Shown: positions 54,540-63,987, numbered from the stretch's first letter. The stretch is DNA of 64,000 nucleotides from Latescibacteria bacterium UBA6620 (GCA_002433075.1 DJHM01000051.1:23222-87221); one strand, 5' to 3'. Notes: generated from the sequence alone by a model not told the origin. Program-made: numbers and translations.

Positions 54540-55386
54540 ATGACTTCAATCCGCCAGAAGTCTGTTTTCCTTCTCATCCTCGCTCTGGCAGCGAGGCTAC
54601 GGATATGGGCCGTCGCGATCCCGACCGATGAGAAAACCAACGAAGAGAACATCATCACCCGCGCCCTGCATATGGGTCGGGATCGCTGGGCTGGTCCTAT
54701 GGGTGCGACACGATTGGCGATTGGCGGCGATGCCTCTCCTGCCTGCCCTTCTCTACTGGGTCGTGATGGGATCCACTCGACACCACTTCGCCCATTTCAG
54801 TCTGCCGATGCTGCCTGCGGTAGCCCTCGGCGTCACTTGGATCCTGGATCGGTGCCTTCAGAGGAGGATGCTCGGTGAGAAGGTCCTGCTTGTGGTCTTC
54901 GCGTTAGGCGCCCTCTGGCCACTCGCGGAGACACTCAGGTGGAATGTGCAGAGAGCCTTGCCCGGTACGCGCACGCTGGCCACGGAATGGATCAAGAAAA
55001 ACGTACCTGAAGGGACGCGGATTCTATCTCAGGCCTACGGACCCCGCCTGGTCTACACGCCGGGGCGGGCTCGGGAAATCGTGGCCTCGATTCGGAAGGA
55101 AAACCCACAGGCCGGCAAGAGGTATGCCTACCTTGCAGATCACCCTCCCTCGGACAGACCCGGTTACGACTTCACTCGCATTCCCACGCTCGAGAAAACG
55201 AGGCGGTTATCATCCCTGAACGACCATTGGTATTCGGCGGACCGTGTCCGCGCCTCCGGAGCGGAATGGCTTGTGCTCACAAGCGCGGTCTACGGGCGCT
55301 ACCTCACTCACCCCGACGTCTTCCCAAGGGACGACTCGAAGAAGCAGTCGGTCGGTTGGGTCCAACGATCAGGATTCTACGACTGA
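54540..55386 (+). pseudogene. Remnant of a phospholipid-carrier-dependent (PMT/ArnT-like) glycosyltransferase with internal deletion
   Basis: Starting three bases after the sulfatase stop, the first frame gives MTSIRQKSVFLLILALAARLRIW and DEKTNEENIITRALHMG, the beginning of a PMT-type enzyme (first membrane segment plus the acidic DE loop). From about 54675 similarity continues only in another frame: GIAGLVLWVRHDWRLAAMPLLPALLYWVVMGSTRHHFAHFSLPM and on to a soluble C-terminal part ending 55386. The normal middle (several hundred residues with most membrane helices) is missing, so two ends are joined with a frame change. Non-functional. Confidence 0.7.
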
Positions 55387-55428
55387 AGGTTGCCGAGCCT
55401 TCCTGCGGGTCCGAGTAGCCTCCCCGAA

Positions 55429-55824
55429 TCAGGAGATGCTGCGAAGATCGTCGAGCAGTGCCTTCCGGTCCTCCTCCGCATCGACCTGTTCCGCAAGCGC
55501 TTGTCCCTTCGCAACCAATCCCTTCGCCCCATTCGCGTCACCCATCAAGGCCTTTGCACGCGCCGCCGTCTCGTAGGCATACCCGACGAAGAACGGCGGC
55601 AGACCGGCAACGGCGTAAACTCTCGACAGTTGCCAGGTCCCGATCGACAGGTTCTGAGGCGTATGATCCTCCACCTAGGTCCAATGCCAGAACGACGCGT
55701 GGGCTACGTGGACCATTTCATCGATTTCCTACTCGCTCAGACTCGATTTGTCCAGATAGTCCCACACCTTGTTAAAGCAATTCGAAGCCAACCCACGGTG
55801 AGACAGGTTTTCCGATGAAGCCAT
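55429..55824 (-). pseudogene. Tetratricopeptide-like "HAHASRYHW"-type protein, decayed (two TAG stops, internal deletion)
   Basis: The frame starts at ATG 55824 with AAAGGAGGG seven bases upstream: MASSENLSHRGLASNCFNKVWDYLDK, then stop at codon 32 (TAG 55731-55729), EIDEMVHVAHASFWHWT, stop at codon 50 (TAG 55677-55675), then HTPQNLSIGTWQLSRVYAVAG and a helical C-terminus. The conserved core (DEMxHxAHAS...HW...NLxxGxWQxSRVYAV) is a known bacterial family of unknown function. Compared with that family, about 25-30 residues seem to be missing after YAVAG. No frameshift was seen. Confidence 0.65.
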
Positions 55825-55845
55825 ACGCCCTCCTTTCAAGTGTTC

Positions 55846-56802
55846 CTAGCTCTCCACAAGGCCTTCTTGCCGGAACACCTCGAGGGCCCGATTGAAAACA
55901 CCGAGGTCCGGATAGTCCCCGTCCGCCGCATCCAGAACACCATCCACCTGCTCGATCGAATTCAGACCGACGATCAAGCTCGCCACGATCGGGTGGCAAA
56001 GACCGAACTTAATCGCGAACTCCGTCCACGACGCGATATCTACGCCCAGCCTGTCCTGGAGCATCTGGCGACGCGCATAGGCGTCGTCCCACCCCGCGTC
56101 TTGGTATCGATCGTCGTCCGGAAGTTGGCTGCGATCGGCCCGTCGATCCGTCAGCAATCCCCCCATAAAAGGCCGAATGCAGAAGAACCCCTGGCCGTTG
56201 GCCTCCATCTGCTCGAAGTACTCGGCCATCTCCATCTCGATCGGATTGTAGTAAGCGACCATACCACTGAAGTCGCCGGTCTTCAGCGCCTCTCCTCCGA
56301 ACCCTGGTGTGTAGGGGAAGGTCGTCAGGTAGCCCACCTTGCCTTCGTCCCGGAGCTGGCTGAAGCACTCCATCATCGCTTCGTGGGTCGTCGCGATATC
56401 GCGAATCCGGAGATCGTCGTCGTTCGGGCGAGCCCGCTGCAGGTGCTGAAGGACGGTGATTCGATCCGCGTGCAGCTCCTCCAGGGCTTCTTCGACCCGC
56501 AACCTGAACTTGGCCGCGTCGAACCGTCCACCGTCGTCGAAGTCGGGGACGGGTACCTTGATGATGTGATGAAGGTCGTGTCGTTGGGGATGGTCCTTCA
56601 ACACGCGGCTCATCGCCCAGCGTGTGTTGTATCCATTACTCGAGTGGATGAAGTTGACACCACGGTCGATCGCGTGTTGCAGCGCTCGCTGCCCGGTCCG
56701 CGAGACGTCGTCGTCGCTGGGCGCTTTGGTGGAAAACCGCATCGACCCAAAGCAAATCTCCGAGACCTCAAGATCGGTGTTCCCGAATCGTCGATATTCC
56801 AC
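55846..56802 (-). CDS. Aldo/keto reductase family protein with altered active site
   Basis: 318 aa from GTG 56802 (VEYRRFGNTDLEVSEICFGSMRF), with AAAGGAAC upstream. The TIM-barrel start and KVPVPDFDDGGRF, LGVDIASWTEFAIKFGL and SLIVGLNSIEQV match the NADPH-dependent family. In the catalytic loop the usual Asp-Thr-Ala reads IHSSNGYNTRW, so the first Asp is His; Tyr and the later Lys (HIIKVPV) and His (VLQHLQRA) remain. Reduced or changed activity is likely. It lies 11 bp after the pseudogene at 56813 on the same strand. Confidence 0.8.
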   Translation of the reverse strand: MEYRRFGNTDLEVSEICFGSMRFSTKAPSDDDVSRTGQRALQHAIDRGVNFIHSSNGYNTRWAMSRVLKDHPQRHDLHHIIKVPVPDFDDGGRFDAAKFRLRVEEALEELHADRITVLQHLQRARPNDDDLRIRDIATTHEAMMECFSQLRDEGKVGYLTTFPYTPGFGGEALKTGDFSGMVAYYNPIEMEMAEYFEQMEANGQGFFCIRPFMGGLLTDRRADRSQLPDDDRYQDAGWDDAYARRQMLQDRLGVDIASWTEFAIKFGLCHPIVASLIVGLNSIEQVDGVLDAADGDYPDLGVFNRALEVFRQEGLVES

Positions 56803-56812
56803 AACGTTCCTT

Positions 56813-57787
56813 TCAATGAAGGTTCCCGAACACTCCCAGGCCGAGTTCAACACTCGTCGCTTCTGCAAGCTCGAGATCACCAACCGCATCTTCCAGACCA
56901 TCCCAGGATGTATGGACCTTGAACAAGAAAAAGAACAGATTGATCCACACTCGCAGATAGGGAAACGCCAGTTGCTCCTCTTTGGTTAACCCGCACCCCC
57001 CGCCCCTCCTCGTAGGCCACCAGAAACCGTTCCCCCACATTCGCCCAAGCTCTCCCGCGATCCTTCTCCCACGCGCTGAGCCAGATGAACGGATAAGCGA
57101 GATCGTGAAGAAGCACGCCCCTTTGAAGGAAGTCGAGATCGATAATAGCGACGGGATCGTCTTCTCGATAGAGGACGTTCCAGAAATGAAGGTCCCCGTG
57201 AACGACACCACGCGGCAAAGCGTCCTGGATGTTTCGGAGCCCCGAACGAACAAGGTCCAGGATGTGCTCAGATCTTGCAATTACAGACAGATGTTCGGAT
57301 TGTGTCCGCGCTTTCATCCGGTCGAAGTAGCCGAACAGAAGCGCGTCGTGTGGATGGTTACCGTAAGGGAGCGCGACGGCCGCACAATTGATCACAGACG
57401 ACCCGAGGCGGTGCATCCTACCTACCATCCTGCCAACTTCAACCCAGCCCTTTACTGAAACGTCATCACCGGCCTGGGGATCGTGATCGATATAGGGCGC
57501 AACATCCAGGACTCTGTCGTTGATTGTGGGCACAGAGTCAACGGGAGCGAGATGCCTGGGCACGTTCGCCTCAGCGGAGACCACATCCCCCCACTCTCGA
57601 GCGAAGAGAACGTCCCTCTCCTGGGCCATAGCGCTCCGTAGGCGGGCGACATAACTCCGACCACCCGCACATCGAACCGATAGACTTCACAAAAGCTTCC
57701 CTGCTTGAGGAAGGAGACGGAATCGACGGTCAGCGCGTAAGCTCTGATTACCCGATCCAGTCGCTCTGCTGTCAACGACCCCTTCAT
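56813..57787 (-). pseudogene. Aminoglycoside-phosphotransferase/choline-kinase-like protein with two frameshifts
   Basis: Three consecutive pieces in shifting frames reconstruct one APH-family kinase: N-lobe MKGSLTAERLDRVIRAYALTVDSVSFLKQGSFCEVYRFDVRVV, then after a base loss near 57655 the frame YVARLRSAMAQERD through VVHGDLHFWNVLYREDDPVAIIDLDFLQRG (catalytic HGDLHxxN and IDxD), then after a slip in a G6 run near 57006 the C-terminal EEQLAFPYLRVWINLFFF. Such enzymes phosphorylate small alcohols or drugs. Frameshifts in a homopolymer could be sequencing errors, but two events suggest decay. Confidence 0.7.
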
Positions 57788-57799
57788 TGCGACAGTCGA

Positions 57800-59146
57800 C
57801 TACTCTAGCAACCCGTTCAGACGCAGCACTAGGTCGTAGAGGATCTGAACCGCGAACGTCACGTTCGTCGTCGACACACGCTCGTCGTGACCGTGACAGA
57901 GCTCGAAGAAGTCCATCCCCGCTTCGTAGCGCATCGGGATGTAGCCGTGGATGGCGATATCCAAGTGCTTCAGGAATCGAGCGTCGGTTCCGCCGGTCTG
58001 CATATAGGGAACGACGATGGCATCCGGTTCGTACTTCCGCGTCGACGCCGCGATAAAATCGTAAAGCGGGGTTTCGTGATCGAACTCGACGCCGGGATGG
58101 AATTCACCAGTGAGCTCTATTTCCACCGCATCGCCCACCAGAGCACGCACCTCGGAAATGAACTCCTCCTCCGTCACCCCGGGGAGCGGCCGGCCGCTCA
58201 ACGCCGCCCGTGCATCCGACGGGATCACGTTCCGTTTCAGACCAGCGGACAGCATCGTCGGCGCGCACGTGTTGCGAAGCATCGCATCGAGCATCAATCG
58301 AGTCGCCTGCGGCGCATCCAGCGCCTCGATCGCCTCGTCCGCACGTTTGGGGTCAAGACACGCCTGCAGATGGGCGGCCGTCTGCTCGTCTGGATGAATT
58401 TTCGCGGCCTCCTCGAAGAACGCTCGTACGCTGGCCGGCGGTTGATGCGAAAGCTTCGTGCCTTCCATTCTGCTCAGAGCGACGCCAAGATCGACGATCG
58501 GGTTGTCGTTGTGGGGCACCGAACTGTGCCCGGGTCGTCCGCGCCCCACCAGATCGATCGGAGCGCTGCCCTTCTCTCCGACCTGACACAGATAGACCGG
58601 ATGGCCGCCGATTTCGACCGCGAAGCCCCCGGCCTCGTTGATCCCGTATTCAGCATCGAAGAGATCCGGCCGATGCTGAGCCAGCCATCTCACACCGTGC
58701 ACGCCACCTAGCTCCTCGTCCGCGGCCGCGACGAGTACCAGGTCCCTCTCGAGGGCCAGCCCCGCCCGATGCGCCATCAGAAGCGCCTGCAGCTGTGTGG
58801 CTCCTGTCAGCTTGGAATCGATCGCGCCTCGTCCCCACACGTGTCCGTCCGCAATCGTACCTTCGAAGGGAGGATGCGTCCATCGTGCTGGCTCTGCCGG
58901 AACCACGTCGAGATGCGACAAAAACAAAAGCGGCCGTTCCTTCCCACTGCCCTTCATCCTCACCGCCAGATTGCCACGACTCGCCGCGGACTCGATCACC
59001 TCCGCATCCAAACCCTCACCCCGAACCGACTCGGCCAACCATTCAACGAGTGGCAGTTCGTTCCCCGGAGGGTTCGTCGTGTCGAAACGCAACATCGCCC
59101 CCAATCGGGCGGCCGCTTCCGCACCTTCCTTTTCCCAGTCTATCAA
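57800..59146 (-). CDS. M20-family metallopeptidase / aminoacylase-type hydrolase
   Basis: 448 aa, cytoplasmic. Zinc ligands and neighbours are visible: SHLDVVPAEP near 77, WGRGAIDSK near 102, ADEELGGVHG near 140 and the final His in LCHGHDERVS near 420. The internal dimerisation domain (about 190-320) is complete. The family hydrolyses dipeptides or N-acylated amino acids; residue choice does not identify the substrate. 99 bp separate it from the M50-like gene upstream on the same strand. Confidence 0.93.
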   Translation of the reverse strand: MIDWEKEGAEAAARLGAMLRFDTTNPPGNELPLVEWLAESVRGEGLDAEVIESAASRGNLAVRMKGSGKERPLLFLSHLDVVPAEPARWTHPPFEGTIADGHVWGRGAIDSKLTGATQLQALLMAHRAGLALERDLVLVAAADEELGGVHGVRWLAQHRPDLFDAEYGINEAGGFAVEIGGHPVYLCQVGEKGSAPIDLVGRGRPGHSSVPHNDNPIVDLGVALSRMEGTKLSHQPPASVRAFFEEAAKIHPDEQTAAHLQACLDPKRADEAIEALDAPQATRLMLDAMLRNTCAPTMLSAGLKRNVIPSDARAALSGRPLPGVTEEEFISEVRALVGDAVEIELTGEFHPGVEFDHETPLYDFIAASTRKYEPDAIVVPYMQTGGTDARFLKHLDIAIHGYIPMRYEAGMDFFELCHGHDERVSTTNVTFAVQILYDLVLRLNGLLE

Positions 59147-59245
59147 GATTTCCTCCCAAATTGGACCATCTGTAAATCGTCAGGACACGCGTGTTGGACA
59201 GTTCCTCCCCGAAAATCCAGGCCCAGGGGTCTTCGACCCCGCCGC

Positions 59246-59944
59246 TCAGGCGCCGGAATCAGGTTCTGAATTTTCAGCAGCCGACCTGGGTTTGGCAGTC
59301 CCGGCCAGGTAGAACGAATAGCCCAGCATCGCTGAGGCGAGTGCTCCCCAGAGTATCCCCCAGAGCACCGCCGGGATCTCGGTCAGACTCATCAGGACAT
59401 CTGCGTCGCTTCCTTCCTGGTAGACCACGATGAGGTCCTCGTAGATGTCGACAAGTACGTACAGACAGCTCGCCGTACCCAGAAACTGGAGGACGAGTCG
59501 CAGCATCCACTGAGGCAAATACCTGGACATCAGAAGCAGAACGATCGCGAATCCAGCCGTGTAGTAGACGCCGAACGTATTCCGAATCCACAGTACGGTC
59601 GCGATCATCATTACCAGCACGACCGTCAGGGCGATTCCCCGGCTTGCCCGGGTCCGAGCCGCGGCGACGAGGATCAGTCCACCCCAGAAGAGGCTCCCCA
59701 GATATCCTGCACTCGCCACGACCAGCGGGTTACCACCTCGATACTTGCAGACCCCGCCGATGCGTTCGCTCACTTCGATGCTCACGATCTCTCCACCTGT
59801 CGCCACCGCGGCAAGACCGTGACTGAGTTCGTGAAGCAGAACGACGAACAGCTTGATTGGATAAAGCAGAAGCGTGTTCCACAGGTATACGGACACGCCG
59901 ACCATCACTACCAGAAGCGCGACCTGCGCGCCTCGTTCTTTCAC
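59246..59944 (-). CDS. M50B-like intramembrane metalloprotease-type protein
   Basis: 232 aa with about six hydrophobic segments. His38, Glu39 and His42 in HELSHG lie in the first helices as in peptidase M50B-like proteins (PF13398 type), and GGNPLVVASAGYLGSLFWGG near 70-90 matches the second family block. Probably an integral-membrane zinc protease or a non-proteolytic relative. Its start overlaps the end of the SelA-like gene (ATGA), so they are co-translated. Confidence 0.85.
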   Translation of the reverse strand: MKERGAQVALLVVMVGVSVYLWNTLLLYPIKLFVVLLHELSHGLAAVATGGEIVSIEVSERIGGVCKYRGGNPLVVASAGYLGSLFWGGLILVAAARTRASRGIALTVVLVMMIATVLWIRNTFGVYYTAGFAIVLLLMSRYLPQWMLRLVLQFLGTASCLYVLVDIYEDLIVVYQEGSDADVLMSLTEIPAVLWGILWGALASAMLGYSFYLAGTAKPRSAAENSEPDSGA

Positions 59945-61137
59945 GCGTCCCCCGCCACCGAGCGAATCTTCTCCAACATTTTCTCCACGTCACCGTCTCG
60001 GAGACAGACCGGATTGACCGATACGACTCCCTCACGCGCACCGGAGGTCCCCACGAAGACGCGGCAGGCGCCTGTCATAAACCGTCGAGCGGCATCGATT
60101 CCGTCCAGACGGTCAAATGCCAGCGTCAATGACGGGATCCCCCGCTCTCCTCCATCGCTCGCTATTGCACCCACACCATCGATACCCGCGACACCCTCCT
60201 CGAGAGCCTTGATGTCTGCAATCCATCCCCGCGATCGATCTTCATCCGATACGGCTACGAATCGCCTGAGGGCCGTCAACAATCCCACGATGGCTTCCTT
60301 CCCAACCTTGCACGGTCTCCCGATTCCGTGATGGGGCGCTCCAGGAACGTCCTTCTTGTCGATCCACTCTGCCGGCGGATCCCAGAGCTCGTAGTGCACG
60401 TCCAGGTCCAGGTGCTGGAGCGCCATCGCCGCGATCAGATCACGCCGCCCGCACGCGATCCCCGACCCCTGCGGCCCTCCGACCACCTTCCCGCCGCTGA
60501 AACACACCAGGTCCGCCCCTTGGGCGATGAATCGCTTGAGATTCGAAGCCGGCGGAAGCTGTCCGGCCGCATCTACGATCACAGGGACGTCCCGATCGTG
60601 CGCAACCTTGACGACCTCCTCCAGCGGGGGCCTCGAACGCGCATTCGCCACGTAGGCGATGGCGGCGGTTCGTTCGGTGATTGCGTCCCCGATCTCCCAC
60701 GCCTCCGTATCCCGGACACCGGCTCCGCTGAACCGATCGGGAATCCCCACCTCGATCAGTTTCACACCCACCGACCGAATCGCGTGATCGTAAAAGTTGC
60801 GATGGCTCCGAGGCATAATTACCTCGCTCGGAAGCCCGGCCGTGTCAGGAAGCCGGTTCATCGCACCCGGATCGAGTCCTGTCACGCACGCAGCCACACC
60901 CAGCAACAGGCCGGCCGACGCCCCGGAGGTCACGTAGCCCGCCTCCGCGCCCGTCACCTCCGCGATGTAGCGACCCGCGGCCGCCTGCAATTCCGCGATG
61001 TCCACACAGTGGCCGGCCGCCTCCGCCATCGCCGCCGTCACCTCGGGATCCATCAAGGCTCCGCTCAACCGGGTCACGGGCCCGGCCGCGTTCACAATCG
61101 TCTCGACACCCAGCGTCTCATAAATGTGATCAGACAT
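59941..61137 (-). CDS. SelA-like / D-glucosaminate-6-phosphate ammonia-lyase-type PLP enzyme
   Basis: 398 aa. Fold-type I PLP enzyme of the group related to L-seryl-tRNA(Sec) selenium transferase, whose catabolic members break down amino-sugar or amino acid derivatives. Motifs: NAAGPVTRLSGALMDPEV near 16, TSGASAGLLLGVAA near 70, VDAAGQLPP near 180 (Asp for pyridine N) and SGGKVVGGPQGSG near 213 (the PLP lysine). There is no evidence for a selenocysteine system nearby, so a catabolic role is preferred. Its start lies within the tail of a histidine kinase remnant. Confidence 0.85.
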   Translation of the reverse strand: MSDHIYETLGVETIVNAAGPVTRLSGALMDPEVTAAMAEAAGHCVDIAELQAAAGRYIAEVTGAEAGYVTSGASAGLLLGVAACVTGLDPGAMNRLPDTAGLPSEVIMPRSHRNFYDHAIRSVGVKLIEVGIPDRFSGAGVRDTEAWEIGDAITERTAAIAYVANARSRPPLEEVVKVAHDRDVPVIVDAAGQLPPASNLKRFIAQGADLVCFSGGKVVGGPQGSGIACGRRDLIAAMALQHLDLDVHYELWDPPAEWIDKKDVPGAPHHGIGRPCKVGKEAIVGLLTALRRFVAVSDEDRSRGWIADIKALEEGVAGIDGVGAIASDGGERGIPSLTLAFDRLDGIDAARRFMTGACRVFVGTSGAREGVVSVNPVCLRDGDVEKMLEKIRSVAGDA

Positions 61138-61252
61138 TCGCCTCTTCCTTTGGTAGAACCACCCTCACCGTCGTTCTGCGACCGACTTCACTGTCGATCG
61201 CCAACTCTCCTCCGTGGGCCTGGACGATTCGAAGCGCCGTCGAGAAACCAGT
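61130..61252 (-). pseudogene. C-terminal tail of a sensor histidine kinase (HATPase_c remnant)
   Basis: About 40 codons read TGFSTALRIVQAHGGELAID then SEVGRRTTVRVVLPKEE, the G2 box and final strands of a HATPase_c domain. No upstream kinase part is found: the preceding sequence has no similarity and lacks the N and G1 boxes. It overlaps the start of the SelA-like gene by 8 bp. Probably all that is left of a deleted kinase gene. Confidence 0.55.
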
Positions 61253-61412
61253 CCACAGAGATCTCCTTCCTGAGGGCGGTATCGAGCGGGAGGACACCGC
61301 GCGCAGAATACTGATCAAGACGATGGCGGTCAAGCTTCCCTCACGATTCGCTTGCACCGTCCCGGAGGCGGTCCTACCATAGCAGGCGTCACCGTAACAG
61401 TGAGGATCTACT

Positions 61413-62177
61413 ATGGATACGCTGGAATACTCCACCAATCCGTTCGGGGGAGCGATCACGGACCCTGCCCATCTCCCGGACGACTCCCAGCAGTTCGAAG
61501 CTCGCCTCAAATCGTCGATCGGGGCCTGGACCGAGGAGGGTCTCAAGGTCGTCTGGCTCGAGGTCCCGATCGCGAAATCGGACCTGATCCCTGTCGCTGT
61601 GCAGCAGGGGTTCACGTTCCACCACAGCGAAGACGGCTACCTGATGCTGACGCATCAACTCGAGACCGGCGCCTTCGTCCCTCCGTTTGCCACCCACTAC
61701 ACCGGTGCCGGTGGCGTGGTTCTGAACGACAGCGAAGAACTGCTCGTCGTAAGTGAACGCTATCGGCGTTCGAAGACGCCCTCCTACAAGCTCCCCGGAG
61801 GTGCGCTTCACGCGGGCGAACATCTCGAACAGTGCGTCGTTCGCGAAGTCAAGGAGGAGACCGGTGTCGATGCCGAATTCGTCTCGCTCGTCTGCTTCAG
61901 ACACTGGCACGGATACCGGTACGGAAAAAGCGACATCTATTTCGTCTGCCGGTTGAAGCCCCTCTCCCACGAGGTCACCATCCAGGCCGAGGAAATCGCG
62001 GAAGCCCTCTGGATGCCCGTCAACAACTATCTGGATGCCGAAGGCGTCAGCGTCTTCAACAAGGAAATCGTACGTGCCGCCCTCTCCAGCCCCGGGGTCG
62101 CGCCCGCCCACATCGACGGCTACTCAGATCCCGATCGACACGAAATCTTTATGCCGCGATCGAACGATCGCACTTGA
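61413..62177 (+). CDS. NUDIX hydrolase with N-terminal extension
   Basis: 254 aa, ATG 61413 after GAGGATC. The NUDIX box is complete: Gly130, Glu136, and REVKEETGV at 144-152 with the metal-binding glutamates. The N-terminal 95 residues (WTEEGLKVVWLEVPI, GFTFHHSEDGYLMLTHQL) form the pre-NUDIX domain seen in NUDT6-like proteins. The family cleaves nucleoside diphosphates linked to another moiety. It is 12 bp before an RraA-like gene and likely co-transcribed with it. Confidence 0.93.
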   Translation: MDTLEYSTNPFGGAITDPAHLPDDSQQFEARLKSSIGAWTEEGLKVVWLEVPIAKSDLIPVAVQQGFTFHHSEDGYLMLTHQLETGAFVPPFATHYTGAGGVVLNDSEELLVVSERYRRSKTPSYKLPGGALHAGEHLEQCVVREVKEETGVDAEFVSLVCFRHWHGYRYGKSDIYFVCRLKPLSHEVTIQAEEIAEALWMPVNNYLDAEGVSVFNKEIVRAALSSPGVAPAHIDGYSDPDRHEIFMPRSNDRT

Positions 62178-62189
62178 GGTCACCGAAAA

Positions 62190-62915
62190 ATGAACGGACT
62201 GCCTGAGAAGGAACTGGATCGACTCCGGAAATACGACACCCCCACGATCTGCAATGTCATCGAGGTCTTCGATGTCCAACCTCGGAACGTGGGATACGCA
62301 AACGAAACCATCAAGGCCTGCTTCCCCGAGATGCCGCCGACCGTCGGCTATGCCTCGACTGCAACCTGGCGTTCCGACGCGCCGCCCACCGACGGCATCG
62401 CCTACGGCAGTATGGGCGACCAGCTCGAGGCCTTTTCCTCGATCCCCGGACCACCGGTCGTTGTCCTTCAGGATCTAGACGAGCCCACATCAGCCGCGTC
62501 GTTCGGTGAGGTGATGTGCACCACCTACAAGACGTTTGGAGCGATCGGACTGATCACGAGTGGCGCCGCCCGAGACCTGGATCAGGTTCGGGAAATCGGA
62601 TTCCCCGCATTCAGCAACGGCGCGATCGCCTCCCACGGCTACGGCCATATTGTCGATGTCCACCTGCCCGTCCACATCGGTGGCCTCCCCGTCCGACCCG
62701 GGGAGCTTATCCACGCAGACTGCAACGGCGTAGCCACGATTCCCGACAGTATCGCGGACCAGGTCGCCGACGTGTGCGACGACTACGTCGCCGCTGAACA
62801 GATCATTCTGGACTACCTCAACAGCGGAAACATCACCACTGAGGGTTTCAACGACGCCCGCAAGGCCTGCCTCGCAGAGCTGAACGCGCTGACGGACCGA
62901 GTCCAAAGCAGATAG
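62190..62915 (+). CDS. RraA-like / 4-hydroxy-4-methyl-2-oxoglutarate aldolase family protein
   Basis: 241 aa. Conserved RraA/HMG-aldolase elements include DTPTICNVIE near 16, GITSGAARDLDQV-like sequence (here LITSGAARDLDQV) with Arg128-Asp129 for substrate and metal, and GELIHADCNGVATIP near 190. True aldolases cleave oxaloacetate or 4-carboxy-4-hydroxy-2-oxoadipate; others only bind RNase E. The organismal context of catabolic genes favours an aldolase or decarboxylase. Followed by 205 bp without a gene. Confidence 0.9.
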   Translation: MNGLPEKELDRLRKYDTPTICNVIEVFDVQPRNVGYANETIKACFPEMPPTVGYASTATWRSDAPPTDGIAYGSMGDQLEAFSSIPGPPVVVLQDLDEPTSAASFGEVMCTTYKTFGAIGLITSGAARDLDQVREIGFPAFSNGAIASHGYGHIVDVHLPVHIGGLPVRPGELIHADCNGVATIPDSIADQVADVCDDYVAAEQIILDYLNSGNITTEGFNDARKACLAELNALTDRVQSR

Positions 62916-62933
62916 GCCGCCGCCCCCTGTCGA

Positions 62934-62971
62934 GTGACGCTCTGACTCATCCACGCGAGTCGCAGTGTCAC
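62934..62971. repeat. Imperfect inverted repeat in the rraA-like/isomerase gap
   Basis: GTGACGCTCTGACTC (62934-62948) pairs with GAGTCGCAGTGTCAC (62957-62971), matching at 12 of 15 positions around an 8-nt loop. It could be a terminator or a REP-like element; no T-run follows. Confidence 0.35.
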
Positions 62972-63120
62972 CCGGTTCGCTTCCCCCGTCTCACCGAAGC
63001 CTTGACGGAGGTGGATGGCCGGTGTCCATTCTGCCCCCTCTGGCTCAACCGTGGTGGGCGTCAATGAATCCATCACGGGGAGACACTTCTCCACCCCGAC
63101 TTCCCGAGGCTTAACACACA

Positions 63121-63987
63121 ATGAAAACAGGCGTCTGCAGTTACTGTTTCAACAAGCTTTTCCTGGACAACGAAATCGACGTCCCGACGGCGATCCGGTT
63201 CGTCGGTGAGCAGACGGAAGCAGACTGCTACGAACCCCTGTAACGTTACTGGGACCGAGACCCGGATGAAGCGGACCAGGCCCGTGAAGCACGAAGTGTT
63301 CTCGACGAAGTTGGCCTAGACGTCTCCTGCTACACGCTCGACAGCGATTTCGCCGTCTACGACGACGAGGCCAGCCAGGAGTGCATCGACATCTGTATCG
63401 GGCGGCTTCAGATCGCCCGGATCCTGGGCACCGATCGAATCCGACTCGACCCCAGAACGTCCCTTCCCAACGACCCCGAAGAGACGGACTTTGAGGATGT
63501 GCTGGAACGAATGGCCACCTCGATGCAGATGATCGCCGATAATGCCGCTGCAATGAATATCTCGGTCGGGGTTGAGAATCACCGACGACATCTCGGGCGC
63601 ATCGAGCAGACCGAGCGTCTGGTTCGGCTCGTCGATCGTGCCAACTTCGGCGTCAACATCGATCCGACGAATTTCCGCGCCGTGTTCGGTCAGGACCACA
63701 TCGAGGGGGTCCGACGGATCGCGAAAGACGTCGTCCACGTTCATCTCAAAGACCACCACATATCCGCCGAACCTCAGGACGACAGCTGGCGTCAGGCGCC
63801 GAACGGTCAATACCTCAAGAATGCCATCGGTGGAGAGGGCGATGCCGACTGGCCGCGAATCGTCCGCCTCCTCAAGGATGCCGGCTACGACGACACCGTA
63901 TCCCTCGAAGTAGTCGACCTGAACGACATCCTCGCAAGCATCACCAAAGGCGTCGAGAATCTGAAGCGCGTCATCGAAAACACGTAA
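63121..63987 (+). pseudogene. Xylose-isomerase-like TIM barrel protein with early in-frame TAA
   Basis: The frame from ATG 63121 gives MKTGVCSYCFNKLFLDNEID and continues to 63987 (289 codons), but a TAA at 63241-63243 (codon 41) interrupts it: CYEPL-stop-RYWDRDPDEADQ. Downstream the AP-endonuclease-2/sugar isomerase fold is intact: ILGTDRIRLDPRTS, VGVENHRRHLG (metal Glu), NIDPTNFRAVFG, VHVHLKDHH, and VSLEVVDLND. No frameshift. Either a recent loss of function or a sequence error. Confidence 0.75.

Noticed and set aside
28420..63987. Stop-codon recoding (selenocysteine, pyrrolysine or TAG reassignment) as the cause of interrupted frames
   Set aside because: All three stop types occur in the affected frames, other genes end normally with the same codons, and no SECIS-like element or Sec machinery is visible; the SelA-like enzyme looks catabolic.
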